Source: Streptomyces rimosus subsp. rimosus
GTDB taxonomy: Bacteria; Actinomycetota; Actinomycetes; Streptomycetales; Streptomycetaceae
Length of the DNA: 64,000 bases
NCBI RefSeq assembly: GCF_000720725.1
Contig: NZ_JOCQ01000004.1
Span: 1-64,000, forward strand
Reading direction: 5' to 3'
Below the pieces are notes generated by a model. It did no database searches. It was given only the letters and a program-made list of their open reading frames with translations, and was not told the DNA's origin. Each line of letters starts with the position of its first letter. The first letter of the stretch is position 1. A program made the translations under genes and the position numbers. This document shows positions 8,575 through 17,390 of the stretch, in pieces.

Positions 8575-9201
8575 TCAGGACTTACGGGCGCGCACACACC
8601 GGATGAATTCCTCCGCGTACGGCAGGGCGACGAAAGCGCCCACCCCGGCCGCGATTCCCGCCAGGTATTTCCCCGGCAGCGGCCGTTCCTTCGGCAGCAG
8701 CTTCCAGGCGTCCGGCCGCTTTCCGCCGCGCGCGAGATCCCGTACGGACTCCCAGTGCAGGCAGGAGGTGAAGGCGACCGCCGCCAGCGGCAGCACCTCC
8801 AGGAAGCTGTGGATGTGCTGCTCCACCGGGCGCACCTCGCGGTCCTCGGTGGCCACCGTCACGTCCCAGATCGCGGTCGCGCTGTGCGCGGCGGCGGCCC
8901 CGCCCATCATCGTCAGCACCAGCGGGTTGACCTTCGCGACCAGCCCGGCCAGCACCGGCACCCCGGCCTCCGCCATCATCACCGCGTGGATCGCGGATTC
9001 CTTGACGCCGGTGGTCTTCTCGATGTTCGTACGCCGGTGCATCACCCAGTCGGCGACGGCCGGCACGAACCACATGGGCAGGACGCCGTACATCAGGACG
9101 CGCTGGGTCGCGGTCTCCACGTCGTCGGCGCCGGGGGAGGGGCGCAGCGCCCGCCCCTGCCGCCAGTTCCGCCAGTCCTTCAGTGCCGTCAGCCTGGCCA
9201 C
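8575..9201 (-). CDS. Conserved membrane protein of unknown function
   Basis: 208 aa, GTG start after a strong GAGGAGG. Several hydrophobic segments are visible (about residues 35-52, 78-112, 135-150, 182-197), interrupted by histidines: DWVMHRR, SAIHAVMMAE, AAAAHSATAIWD, EQHIHSF, CLHWE. The regular spacing of His within or beside membrane segments could bind a metal, but that is only a suggestion. I cannot assign a family function. It sits 85 nt downstream of the TPP enzyme gene and may share its transcript. Confidence 0.7.
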   Translation of the reverse strand: MARLTALKDWRNWRQGRALRPSPGADDVETATQRVLMYGVLPMWFVPAVADWVMHRRTNIEKTTGVKESAIHAVMMAEAGVPVLAGLVAKVNPLVLTMMGGAAAAHSATAIWDVTVATEDREVRPVEQHIHSFLEVLPLAAVAFTSCLHWESVRDLARGGKRPDAWKLLPKERPLPGKYLAGIAAGVGAFVALPYAEEFIRCVRARKS

Positions 9202-9286
9202 GGGTCCTCCTCAAAAATCGTGGAAGTCGGTGGAAGTCGGTCGGTCGGTGCCGGACGGGCGCCGGGCCCGGGGCCCGGCCCGCCGC

Positions 9287-11092
9287 TCACTTGTGGCCGT
9301 CCCCGTGGCCCTTGCCCGGCAGGAACTCCTGGATCTTCGCCTTGACGCCCTGCTTGAGCACCCCGGCCGTCTCCGGGTCGCCCTTGAGGATCGCGGTCGC
9401 CGCCGCCTCGATCTGGTCGAGCGTGGCGTGCGGCGGGATGGGCGGCACGTTGGGGTCGGTACGGAAGTCGATGACGAACGGCCGGTCCGCGGCGAGCGCC
9501 TGCCGCCACGCGCTCTCCACCTCGTCGGGCCGCTCGACCCGGACGCCGCCCAGGCCGATGGAGCGCGCGAAGTCGGCGTACGGCACGTCCGGGATGCGCT
9601 GCGACTCCTCGAACTGCGGCGCGCCCGACATGGCCCGCATCTCCCAGGTCACCTGGTTGAGGTCCTCGTTGTTGAGGACCGCGACGATCATGCGCGGGTC
9701 GCTCCACTCCTGCCAGTACTTCGACGCGGTGATCAGCTCCGCCATGCCGTTCATCTGCATCGCCCCGTCACCGACGATCGCCAGCGCCGGCCGCTCCGGG
9801 TGCGCGAACTTCGCGCCGATCACATACGGCACGCCCGGCCCCATGGTGGCCAGCGTCCCGGACAGCGAACCGCGCATCCCGCCGCGCATCCGCAGATGGC
9901 GCGCGTACCAGTTGGCCGCCGAGCCGGAGTCCGCGGCCAGGATCACGTTGTCCGGCAGCAGCGCGTCGAGCGCGTGCACCACGTACTCCGGGTTGATGGG
10001 GTCGGCCTCGACGGCGGCGCGCCGCTCCATGACCTTGTACCAGCGCTCGACGTTCGACTCGGTCTTCTCCCGCCACTTGCGGGCCTTCTTGTGCTTGAGC
10101 AGCGGCAGCAGCCGCTCCAGCGTCTTGGACGCGTCACCGACGAGGTTGACCTCGAAGGGGTAGCGCAGGCCGACCATGAACGGGTCGATGTCGATCTGCA
10201 CGGCGCGGGCCTGCCCGTACTCCGGCAGGAACTGCGAGTACGGGAAACTGGAGCCGATCACCAGCAGCGTGTCGCACTCCTGCATCAGCTCGTAACTGGG
10301 CCGGGTGCCCAGCAGCCCGACGGCGCCGGTCACATACGGCAGCTCGTCGGACAGCACGTCCTTGCCGAGCAGCGCCTTGGCCACCCCGGCGCCCAGCAGC
10401 TCGGCGACCTCCTCGACCCGCTCACGGGCCCCGCGGGCGCCCTGCCCCACCAGGATCGCCACCTTCTCGCCCGCGTTGAGCACCTCGGCGGCGCGCCGCA
10501 GGTCCTCGTCGGCCGGTACCGGCGCGTACTGCGACACGCCGAGGCTGGACGGCACCATCTTGAACTCGTGGGTGGGCGCGCTGTACTCCAGCTCCTGTAC
10601 GTCACCGGGGACGATGATCGCGGTGACGGTGCGTTTGGCGTACGCGGTGCGGATCGCCCGGTCGAGGACGTTCGGCAGCTGCTCGGGGACCGTCACCATC
10701 TCGCAGAACTCCGAGGCGACGTCCTTGTACAGGGCCATCAGGTCGACTTCCTGCTGGTAGGAGCCGCCCATGGCGCTGCGCGCGGTCTGCCCGACGATGG
10801 CCACCACCGGTACGTGGTCCAGCTTCGCGTCGTAGAGCCCGTTCAGCAGGTGGATGGCGCCGGGCCCCGAGGTCGCCGCGCACACGCCCACCTTGCCGGA
10901 GAACTTGGCGTACCCGACGGCCTGGAACGCGGCCATCTCCTCGTGCCGGGCCTGCACGAACTTCGGCCGGTTGTCGGCCCGGCCCCAGGCGGCCAGCAGT
11001 CCGTTGATGCCGTCCCCGGCGTACGAGAAGACGTGGTCGACGTCCCAGTCGCGCAGGCGCTGGAGGATGTGGTCGGAGACTTTGGTGGACAT
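9287..11092 (-). CDS. Thiamine-diphosphate enzyme, pyruvate oxidase/dehydrogenase (PoxB) type
   Basis: 601 aa. Three-domain TPP enzyme: PYR domain with catalytic Glu in ARHEEMAAFQAVGYAK (about residue 50), middle domain, and PP domain with the GDGAMQMNGMAELITA thiamine-binding motif followed by NNEDLNQV. Nearest functional type is pyruvate oxidase/quinone-dependent pyruvate dehydrogenase, giving acetate and CO2; the exact substrate is not provable from sequence. The ATG at 11092 was chosen over a GTG at 11110 because GAGAGG lies at proper distance. A related gene begins at 23917 and is broken by the prophage. Confidence 0.85.
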   Translation of the reverse strand: MSTKVSDHILQRLRDWDVDHVFSYAGDGINGLLAAWGRADNRPKFVQARHEEMAAFQAVGYAKFSGKVGVCAATSGPGAIHLLNGLYDAKLDHVPVVAIVGQTARSAMGGSYQQEVDLMALYKDVASEFCEMVTVPEQLPNVLDRAIRTAYAKRTVTAIIVPGDVQELEYSAPTHEFKMVPSSLGVSQYAPVPADEDLRRAAEVLNAGEKVAILVGQGARGARERVEEVAELLGAGVAKALLGKDVLSDELPYVTGAVGLLGTRPSYELMQECDTLLVIGSSFPYSQFLPEYGQARAVQIDIDPFMVGLRYPFEVNLVGDASKTLERLLPLLKHKKARKWREKTESNVERWYKVMERRAAVEADPINPEYVVHALDALLPDNVILAADSGSAANWYARHLRMRGGMRGSLSGTLATMGPGVPYVIGAKFAHPERPALAIVGDGAMQMNGMAELITASKYWQEWSDPRMIVAVLNNEDLNQVTWEMRAMSGAPQFEESQRIPDVPYADFARSIGLGGVRVERPDEVESAWRQALAADRPFVIDFRTDPNVPPIPPHATLDQIEAAATAILKGDPETAGVLKQGVKAKIQEFLPGKGHGDGHK

Positions 11093-11240
11093 GCGGTTCT
11101 TTCCTCTCACAATCGCGACGGCGGGTGCCGGCCCGGCCTTCCGTGTGCCCCTTCGGGCCCGGACGGATGCACGGCCGTCCGGACGGTTCTCATCCGGATG
11201 TCCGGGTACCGGCCGTTTCCGGCTGTACGGTCACCGGCCG

Positions 11241-11918
11241 TCACCGCTCGCCCGGTGCCGCGAGAAGGCTGCTGTCCAGGCGCTCGGCCAGGTCGGCCGG
11301 GCCCTCGTAGACCTCGTACGCACCGGCCTCCCGCAGGTCGTGCTCCGGGTAGCCGCCGCTGAGCACCGCCAGGCACGGCACGCCCGCCCGGTGACTGGCC
11401 CGCACGTCCCAGACCGTGTCGCCGATGAACACCGCCGCGTCGGCGTCCACGCCGCCGTGCTCCAGGGCGCTCTTGACCAGGTCGGGTGCCGGCTTGCTCG
11501 CCGACACGTCGTCCGAGCCGGTGACCGCGGTGATCACGTCCTCCGCGTCCAGCGCGCGACGCATGGCGGCCAGCTCGGGGCCGTGCGCCGAACTCGCCAG
11601 CACCACCGTCCAGCCGCGCTTCGCGCAGGCCCGCAGCAGGTCGGCCGCGCCGTCGAGCGGGGCCAGACGCTCCCAGTACTGGGCGAAGAGCGTGCCGTGC
11701 GCCGTACGGATCGCCTCGTCCCCGTCGCGATCCCGGTCCCCGCTGAGCAGATGGTCCAGCAGGTGGTCGGACCCCATGCCGATGGTCCGGTGGATCTCCG
11801 CCATCGGCACCCGGTGCCCGGCCTGGCGGAACGCCTCCCACCAGGTGACGGCGTGCAGGTAGGTGCTGTCGACCAGCGTTCCATCGACGTCGAAGAGTGC
11901 CGCTCCGCGTGGGCTCAC
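11241..11918 (-). CDS. HAD-superfamily hydrolase (phosphoglycolate-phosphatase-like)
   Basis: 225 aa, GTG start preceded by AAGGAG. Motif I is FDVDGTLVDS (about residues 9-18), motif II VVLASSA, motif III Lys in SASKPAPD, motif IV FIGDTVWDV. A helical cap lies between motifs I and II, the C1 subclass seen in beta-phosphoglucomutases and phosphoglycolate phosphatases. Substrate cannot be read from sequence. The start overlaps the stop of the SDR gene upstream, so the two are translationally coupled. Confidence 0.88.
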   Translation of the reverse strand: MSPRGAALFDVDGTLVDSTYLHAVTWWEAFRQAGHRVPMAEIHRTIGMGSDHLLDHLLSGDRDRDGDEAIRTAHGTLFAQYWERLAPLDGAADLLRACAKRGWTVVLASSAHGPELAAMRRALDAEDVITAVTGSDDVSASKPAPDLVKSALEHGGVDADAAVFIGDTVWDVRASHRAGVPCLAVLSGGYPEHDLREAGAYEVYEGPADLAERLDSSLLAAPGER

Positions 11919-12937
11919 CCGTCGTTTCTCCTTCCGTGGGGGCCGAGCGGTGCCGCCCGGCCGCACTGGTTGAACCGCCCCGCTGCCCGGTCGTTGAGGG
12001 CGCCGAGCACCTTGCGCAGCCGCGGGGCCGGTGCCGTCCGCCCGCCGCTCTCCACCGCGGCGCCCTCGGTGACGCCCGGCTCGCCGACCGCGTCCCGCGG
12101 CAGCACCCGCGCCAGGGCCGAGGACAGGCGGGTGGTGGTCACGGGGGCCAGGCCGTGCGCCTTGGCGGCCAGCCGGGCGGCCGGTGTCAGGACGACACGG
12201 GGGCGGCGGCGCTGCACGCCGGAGACGATGCGCCCGGCGGCGCGTTCGGCGCTCATCGACAGCACGGGCGTGCCCGCCAGCGCCGAGAACCAGGCGTACT
12301 CCCGCGCGGCGTCCCCGCCGAACTGCGCGTGCAGGTGGGACCCCGTACGCATCAGCCCCGGGTGCACGGCCGTCACCGACACCCCGTACCCGCTCTCCTC
12401 CGCGTGCAGCCCCTCGGCCAGCGCGGCGACGGCGAACTTGGCGCAGGAGTACGGCAGCAGATGCGGTACGGCCAGCAGCCCGCCGACCGAACCGATCAGC
12501 GCCAGGCGCCCGCCCGCCGGGCTGCGCCGCAGGTGGGGGAGGGTGGCCAGGGACGTGTTCAGCGCCCCGTCGAAGATCGACGCCATCGCGTCGTGGAACG
12601 CCTCGTGCCCCAGTGACGCCGACGGGCCCACCTGGATGACCCCGGCGTTGCCGATGACGATGTCCAGCCCGCCCTCGCGCGCCGCGACCTCCTCGACGGT
12701 CCGGTCGACCGCCGCGCGGTCGCGTACGTCGCACACCGCGGTGGCGACCGGCGGGCCGCCGGGGCGGCGCAGCGACCGGGCGGCCTCGGCCAGCTCCTCC
12801 CCGTCGCGGGCCAGGATGGTCACGCGGGCGCCCCGCGCCATCAGTTGACGGGCCATCAGCAGGCCCAGTCCGCGCGATCCGCCCGTCACCAGGGCCGACA
12901 GCCCCGCGATGGGCGGTGCGGAAGCGAAATGCGGCAT
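11915..12937 (-). CDS. SDR-family oxidoreductase
   Basis: 340 aa. Rossmann short-chain dehydrogenase with cofactor motif TGGSRGLG at about residue 18, NAG motif (IGNAGV) and the catalytic Ser and YSCAK (Tyr-x-x-x-Lys) at about residue 168. The C-terminal 100 residues extend beyond the classic SDR length of about 250 and look unstructured and Arg/Ala-rich. Substrate unknown. Paired by overlap with the HAD gene. A GTG at 12952 is an alternative start; the ATG has AAGGGA upstream. Confidence 0.87.
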   Translation of the reverse strand: MPHFASAPPIAGLSALVTGGSRGLGLLMARQLMARGARVTILARDGEELAEAARSLRRPGGPPVATAVCDVRDRAAVDRTVEEVAAREGGLDIVIGNAGVIQVGPSASLGHEAFHDAMASIFDGALNTSLATLPHLRRSPAGGRLALIGSVGGLLAVPHLLPYSCAKFAVAALAEGLHAEESGYGVSVTAVHPGLMRTGSHLHAQFGGDAAREYAWFSALAGTPVLSMSAERAAGRIVSGVQRRRPRVVLTPAARLAAKAHGLAPVTTTRLSSALARVLPRDAVGEPGVTEGAAVESGGRTAPAPRLRKVLGALNDRAAGRFNQCGRAAPLGPHGRRNDG

Positions 12938-12992
12938 GCCCGGTCCCTTCACCTCGGCCTGAACGCCCTGCTGCGTGCCCCGCGCCGTCCCG

Positions 12993-14183
12993 TCACGGCG
13001 TGAACAGCACCTTGATCGCGCCGTCCGCCTTCTTCTGGAACATGTCGTACGCCTCGGGCGCCTTCTCCAGCGGCAGCCGGTGCGTGGCGAAGTCGTCCAC
13101 GCCCAGCGGGTCGTCGTCCGTCAGCAGCGGGATGATGTCGTCCGCCCAGTGCCGTACGTTGGCCTGGCCCATCCGGAACGTGAGCTGCTTGTCGAACATC
13201 ACCAGCATCGGCATCGGGTCGGTCATCCCGCCGTACACGCCGCTGATGGAGACCGTGCCGCCGCGGCGCGCCAGGGAGATGGCCAGGTGCAGGGCGCTCA
13301 GCCGGTCCACGCCCGCCTTGCTCATCAGCTTCTCGGCCCAGCGCGACGGCATCAGCCCGGCGGCCTGCTGCGCCAGCTTCCCGGCCGGGCTGCCGTGCGC
13401 CTCGGTGCCCACCGCGTCGATCACGGCGTCCGGTCCGCGGCCGTCGGTGACGTCCTTGACGGCGTCGATCAGCCCGTCCTCGCCGTCGAAGGCGTCCAGG
13501 TCGAAGACGGTTGCCCCGTCGCGGCGGGCCCGCGCCAGCCGCTCGGGCACATGGTCGATGCCGATCACCTGCCCGGCGCCCAGGTGCCGGGCGATCCGGC
13601 AGGACATCGCGCCGATCGGCCCGAGGCCCAGCACGGCGACGCTGCTGCCCTTGGTCACCCCGGCGTACTGCACGGCCTGCCAGGCGGTGGGCAGCACGTC
13701 CGACAGATAGACGAAGCGGTCGTCGGCCGGGCCGTGCGGCACCTTGATCGGTCCGTACTGCGCCTGCGGTACGCGCAGGTACTCGGCCTGCGCGCCGGGC
13801 ACCGAGCCGTAGAGCTTGGTGTACCCGAACAGCGCGGCGCCGGAGCCGTGCTCGCGCACCTGCGTCGTCTCGCACTGGGTCTGGAGGCCATCGCCGCACA
13901 TCCGGCAGGTGCCGCAGGCGATCTGGAACGGGACCACCACCCGGTCGCCGGGGCTCAGGCCCGTCACCTCCGGGCCGGTCTCCTCGACGATCCCCATCGG
14001 CTCGTGCCCCAGGATGTCGCCGGGCGTCATGAACGGCGTCAGGACCTCGTACAGGTGCAGGTCGGAGCCGCACAGCCCACTGGATGTGATCTTGATGATC
14101 GCGTCGGTCGGCTTCTCGATCTGCGGATCGGGGACGCGCTCCACGCGGACGTCCCGCTTGCCGTGCCAGACGGTGGCTCGCAT
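12993..14183 (-). CDS. Zinc-dependent alcohol dehydrogenase (formaldehyde-dehydrogenase-like)
   Basis: 396 aa medium-chain dehydrogenase. Catalytic zinc ligands are Cys in SSGLCGSD and the GHE motif (ILGHEPMG); the structural zinc lobe is CGTCRMCGDGLQTQC (4 Cys). NAD-binding motif is LGLGPIGAMS. The insert with GTEAHGSP and GLMPSRWAEKLMSK matches the subgroup related to glutathione-independent formaldehyde dehydrogenase. AAGGAG precedes the ATG. The gene is divergent from the LLM oxidoreductase. Physiological substrate unknown. Confidence 0.9.
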   Translation of the reverse strand: MRATVWHGKRDVRVERVPDPQIEKPTDAIIKITSSGLCGSDLHLYEVLTPFMTPGDILGHEPMGIVEETGPEVTGLSPGDRVVVPFQIACGTCRMCGDGLQTQCETTQVREHGSGAALFGYTKLYGSVPGAQAEYLRVPQAQYGPIKVPHGPADDRFVYLSDVLPTAWQAVQYAGVTKGSSVAVLGLGPIGAMSCRIARHLGAGQVIGIDHVPERLARARRDGATVFDLDAFDGEDGLIDAVKDVTDGRGPDAVIDAVGTEAHGSPAGKLAQQAAGLMPSRWAEKLMSKAGVDRLSALHLAISLARRGGTVSISGVYGGMTDPMPMLVMFDKQLTFRMGQANVRHWADDIIPLLTDDDPLGVDDFATHRLPLEKAPEAYDMFQKKADGAIKVLFTP

Positions 14184-14261
14184 TGCGGATCTCCTTGTCC
14201 TGGCGGCCGGCCCACCGGGCGGACCCGGCCGGGAAGCACCGACCGCCCGGTAACCCAAAAG

Positions 14262-14282
14262 CCGCTTTTAAGTCTAAAGCGG
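14262..14282. promoter_or_regulatory. AT-containing inverted repeat between divergent genes
   Basis: CCGCTTT and AAAGCGG flank a 7-nt centre (TAAGTCT) in the 298-bp region between the alcohol dehydrogenase and the LLM oxidoreductase. It is the most AT-rich spot of that region and a plausible operator. No further clear promoter is visible in the rest of this stretch. Confidence 0.4.
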
Positions 14283-14481
14283 TGTTCTTTGCCGTGGCAG
14301 CTCCAGTACCCGCATCGCCCGGGCCGAATCGTTTCCGTACGGCGCCGGTACGGGCCCCGGCCGCCCGCCGCGCGGGTTTCCACGGCCGGGAAAAGGGTTA
14401 CCCGCTGCTTCACCCGAGGGGGCGACCCACCTACCCACCCACCCGGCCCCGCGCGGGCCGTCGAGAGCGCACGGAGCCCCG

Positions 14482-15438
14482 ATGACCGAGTACGGATACT
14501 TCCTCGCCTGTGAGGAGCACAGCCCGGCGGAACTGGTCGAGCAGGCCCGCATGGCGGAGCAGGCCGGCTTCACCAAACTGTGGATCTCCGACCACTTCCA
14601 CCCGTGGAACGACGCGCAGGGCCAGAGCCCGTTCGTCTGGTCCGTGATCGGTGCGCTGTCCCAGGTCACCTCGCTGCCGGTGGAGACCGCGGTGACCTGC
14701 CCCACCATGCGGCTGCACCCTGTGGTGACGGCGCAGGCGGCGGCCACCAGCGCGGTGCTCCTCGACGGCCGCTTCCGGCTCGGCGTGGGCAGCGGCGAGG
14801 CGCTCAACGAGCACATCCTCGGGGACCACTGGCCGCAGGCGTCGGTGCGCCTGGAGATGCTGGAGGAAGCCGTACAGGTGATGCGGCAGCTCTTCGAGGG
14901 CGGCGAGGTCAGTCACCACGGCAAGCACTACACCGTGGAGAACGCCCGCCTGTACACCGTGCCCGACGAGCCGGTGCCCATCGACGTCTCCGCGTTCGGC
15001 CCCAGCGCCACCGAACTGGCCGCCCGGGTCGGCGACGGCTTCGTGACCATGGCGCCGGACGCGGACGCCGTCGAACGCTTCCGCCGCGGCGGTGGCGGCA
15101 ACAAGCCCGTACAGGCGGGCCTGAAGGTCTGTTACGGCCCCGACCGCGACGAGTGCGTGCGCACCGCGCACCGCCTGTGGTCCAGCGAACGGCTCCCCGG
15201 CGAACTGGCCCAGATCCTCCCCACCCCGCGCCACTTCGAGCAGGCGACCCAACTGGTCACGCCCGAACAGATCGCGGAGGGCTTCCCCTGCGGCGACGAC
15301 GTGGACCTGCACGTGTCCGCGCTGCGGGCCTTCGTGGACGCGGGCTTCGACACCGTCTACGTCGGCCAGATCGGGCCCGACCAGCGGGGGTTCTTCGACT
15401 TCTACCGGACGAAGGTGCTGCCGCAGGTGGCGGAGTAG
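14482..15438 (+). CDS. LLM-class F420-dependent oxidoreductase (Fgd-like)
   Basis: 318 aa. Luciferase-like TIM-barrel; the N-terminal MTEYGYFLACEEHSP and the ISDHFHPW segment resemble the F420-dependent glucose-6-phosphate dehydrogenase-like family (TIGR03557 type). FRLGVGSGEALNEHI carries the family cofactor loop. It probably transfers hydride to or from F420H2; substrate not known. The start follows GGAGCCCCG. The transcript likely ends in the hairpins at 15456-15516. Confidence 0.88.
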   Translation: MTEYGYFLACEEHSPAELVEQARMAEQAGFTKLWISDHFHPWNDAQGQSPFVWSVIGALSQVTSLPVETAVTCPTMRLHPVVTAQAAATSAVLLDGRFRLGVGSGEALNEHILGDHWPQASVRLEMLEEAVQVMRQLFEGGEVSHHGKHYTVENARLYTVPDEPVPIDVSAFGPSATELAARVGDGFVTMAPDADAVERFRRGGGGNKPVQAGLKVCYGPDRDECVRTAHRLWSSERLPGELAQILPTPRHFEQATQLVTPEQIAEGFPCGDDVDLHVSALRAFVDAGFDTVYVGQIGPDQRGFFDFYRTKVLPQVAE

Positions 15439-15455
15439 AGCGGGGGAGAGATGCG

Positions 15456-15516
15456 CTGACGGGCCGTCAGACAGCGTCCCGCCTCGCCCGGCGCTCTCCG
15501 CGGTGCGAGCCGGGCG
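15456..15516. terminator. Convergent terminator hairpins
   Basis: Two GC-rich inverted repeats lie between convergent genes: CTGACGGGCCGTCAG at 15456-15470, and CGCCCGGC/GCCGGGCG at 15485-15492 and 15509-15516. No T-run follows, which is common for Streptomyces terminators. Confidence 0.5.
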
Positions 15517-15550
15517 GAGGGGAGCCGCAGGACCGCGAGCGAGCGCCGTC

Positions 15551-15952
15551 TCACTGCGGCTCCTGGGCCGTCGGCACACCGGCCGGCGCCGCCCGGCCGA
15601 AGAACTTCTCCGCCCGCGGCGTGCCGGGCCAGGTACGGGCCAGGTCCAGCACACGGCGGGGCTGGCGGCGCAGGTTGAGGGCCCGGACCGGGATCTGGCA
15701 CCGCCGGCCGTACGCGTCCAGCCGCCGCAGGAAGTGCAGCCCGGCCGCGTCCATGAAGGTGACCCCGGTCATTTCGAGGACCACGCTGCCCAGGCCGGGC
15801 GGTAACGCCGCGACGGCCTCGTCCAGGACGGGTACGGTGCCGTAATCGATCTCGCCCCGCACGGTCAGCACGGCCGAGGAGCCGAACAGCCGGGTGCGGA
15901 CCCCCAGGGCATCCGGACCGGCCTGGGAAGACCGGTCTGTCTGTAGGGACAT
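15551..15952 (-). CDS. STAS-domain anti-sigma-factor antagonist-like protein
   Basis: 133 aa. STAS fold (SpoIIAA type) with VLTVRGEIDYGTVPVLDEAV and the signature loop TFMDAAGLHFL at about residues 65-75. In active antagonists this loop carries a phosphorylatable Ser or Thr (D-S-S-G or D-S-A-G); here both positions are Ala. The C-terminus has an extra basic Arg-rich stretch. It starts 56 bp from a divergent TetR gene and shares a region with ACCGGTCTGTC repeats. It may bind a partner constitutively, but that is inference. Confidence 0.83.
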   Translation of the reverse strand: MSLQTDRSSQAGPDALGVRTRLFGSSAVLTVRGEIDYGTVPVLDEAVAALPPGLGSVVLEMTGVTFMDAAGLHFLRRLDAYGRRCQIPVRALNLRRQPRRVLDLARTWPGTPRAEKFFGRAAPAGVPTAQEPQ

Positions 15953-15986
15953 GACCCCATCGTGTCAGGAGTCAAACCGGTCTGTC
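15929..15986. promoter_or_regulatory. Candidate TetR operators between STAS and TetR genes
   Basis: ACCGGTCTGTC occurs at 15931-15941 and 15976-15986. The first is inside the perfect palindrome AGACCGGTCT (15929-15938). TACACT at about 15992 could be the -10 of the TetR gene. The pattern suits a TetR dimer controlling both divergent genes. Confidence 0.5.
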
Positions 15987-16008
15987 CACGCCTACACTGG
16001 GTGCCACC

Positions 16009-16605
16009 ATGACGACCGAGTGCGCGCCGGCCGCGTCGCACGCCGGAGCCCGGCCCGGCGCCCGCGAGCGCGTACTGAGCGCCGCCTACGACCTCTTCTC
16101 ACGCCGTGGCATCCGCGATGTCGGCGTCAACGAGGTCATCCACCGCTCCCAGGTCGCCAAGGCAACCTTCTACCGCCACTTCCCCTCCAAGGACGACCTG
16201 GTCCTCGCCTTCCTCGACCGGCGCGAACAGCAGTGGACCCGCGGCCTGATCGAGGCCGGCGCCCGCCGCCGCGGCAGCACCCCCGAGGAACGCCTGCTGG
16301 CCGTCTTCGACGTCTTCGACGACTGGTTCCGCCACCCCGACTTCGACGCCTGCACGTTCATCAACGTCCTGCTGGAGATGGGCTGGCAGCACCCACTGGG
16401 CCGGGCCAGCATCCGCCACCTGGAAAACGTCCGGATTCTCGTCCGTACCTTGGCCGAAGAGGCCGGCCTGCGCGACTCCGACGGCTTCGCCCGCTCCTGG
16501 CACATCCTCATGAAGGGCTCGATCATCTCCGCCGCCGAGGGCGACCCGCACGCCGCGCGCCGTGCCCAGACGATGGCCCGCTGCCTGATCGAACAGCACC
16601 GGTGA
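16009..16605 (+). CDS. TetR-family transcriptional regulator
   Basis: 198 aa. N-terminal TetR helix-turn-helix (about residues 20-65: VLSAAYDLFSRRGIRDVGVNEV then KATFYRHFPSKDDLV), followed by an all-helical ligand domain. Ligand unknown. No clear Shine-Dalgarno is seen before the ATG, so the transcript may be nearly leaderless. Divergent from the STAS gene; likely autoregulated through the ACCGGTCTGTC sites. Confidence 0.92.
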   Translation: MTTECAPAASHAGARPGARERVLSAAYDLFSRRGIRDVGVNEVIHRSQVAKATFYRHFPSKDDLVLAFLDRREQQWTRGLIEAGARRRGSTPEERLLAVFDVFDDWFRHPDFDACTFINVLLEMGWQHPLGRASIRHLENVRILVRTLAEEAGLRDSDGFARSWHILMKGSIISAAEGDPHAARRAQTMARCLIEQHR

Positions 16606-16667
16606 GCCGGTCGGGTCCGTACGGAGGCGACCGCGACCCGGCCGGGGCCGTCTGAAAACATACCCGG

Positions 16668-17390
16668 ATGATCAAAAACGGCCACCGGCCGGCCACGCGA
16701 CAGGCCCGTACGTCCCAGGCGCCGCCCTTCCAGGGCGCGTTCGAAACGCATCTGACCGTACGGGACACCGGCGCGGACGGGGACCGGGCCGCCGGCCTCG
16801 AACGCTACGCGGCGGCGCGCGGACTGAAGTGGGTCCACATCGTTCTGGAGCGCGGCAGCACGCCGTCCCAGCCCATGCTGACCCTGCACGGCAACGGGCC
16901 GGCGGACCTGATGCGGGCGCGGTCGGCGGCCGAGGCGGCGGAGCTGCGCGCCGCCGGTTTCGAGGTGGTCCGTACGAAGATCGAGACCACGCCGTGGGCC
17001 GACGGCGTGCCGGTCACCGACGCGGCGGCAGCCGTCCTGGGCCCGGCCCACTACTTCGAACACCACGTCAAACTCCTGCTGAGCCCCGCCCCAACGGGCG
17101 CGCGCACCGGCCTCGCGGACCTCGTCGCGCCGCACGCGGCACACCTCTCCCGCAACGCGCGACGCATCCGGTCCGACGGGCGTGAGGAGCGCTTCGTGAC
17201 CCAGCGCTGCCGCGCGGTCGGCCGGGACACCGCCGAACGGCGCCTGGCCACGCTGCTGGCCGCACTGCGCGCGACCGGGCATGACATAGCCTCCGTCGAA
17301 CGGGAATTCGTCGTTCACGACAGCAACGAGGCCCTGGACGACGGCTGGATCGACGAGACATCGACGTACGCGGCGGGGGCGGGCACATGA
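16668..17390 (+). CDS. Conserved protein preceding an AbiEii-like gene
   Basis: 240 aa, function not recognised. It has a mixed alpha/beta composition with HIVLERGSTPSQPMLTLHG and a later AHYFEHHVKLLL segment, no membrane segment and no signal peptide. It overlaps the next gene by ATGA, so the two are made together. It does not look like the usual AbiEi HTH antitoxin, which is why the pair cannot simply be called a toxin-antitoxin system. Confidence 0.8.
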   Translation: MIKNGHRPATRQARTSQAPPFQGAFETHLTVRDTGADGDRAAGLERYAAARGLKWVHIVLERGSTPSQPMLTLHGNGPADLMRARSAAEAAELRAAGFEVVRTKIETTPWADGVPVTDAAAAVLGPAHYFEHHVKLLLSPAPTGARTGLADLVAPHAAHLSRNARRIRSDGREERFVTQRCRAVGRDTAERRLATLLAALRATGHDIASVEREFVVHDSNEALDDGWIDETSTYAAGAGT

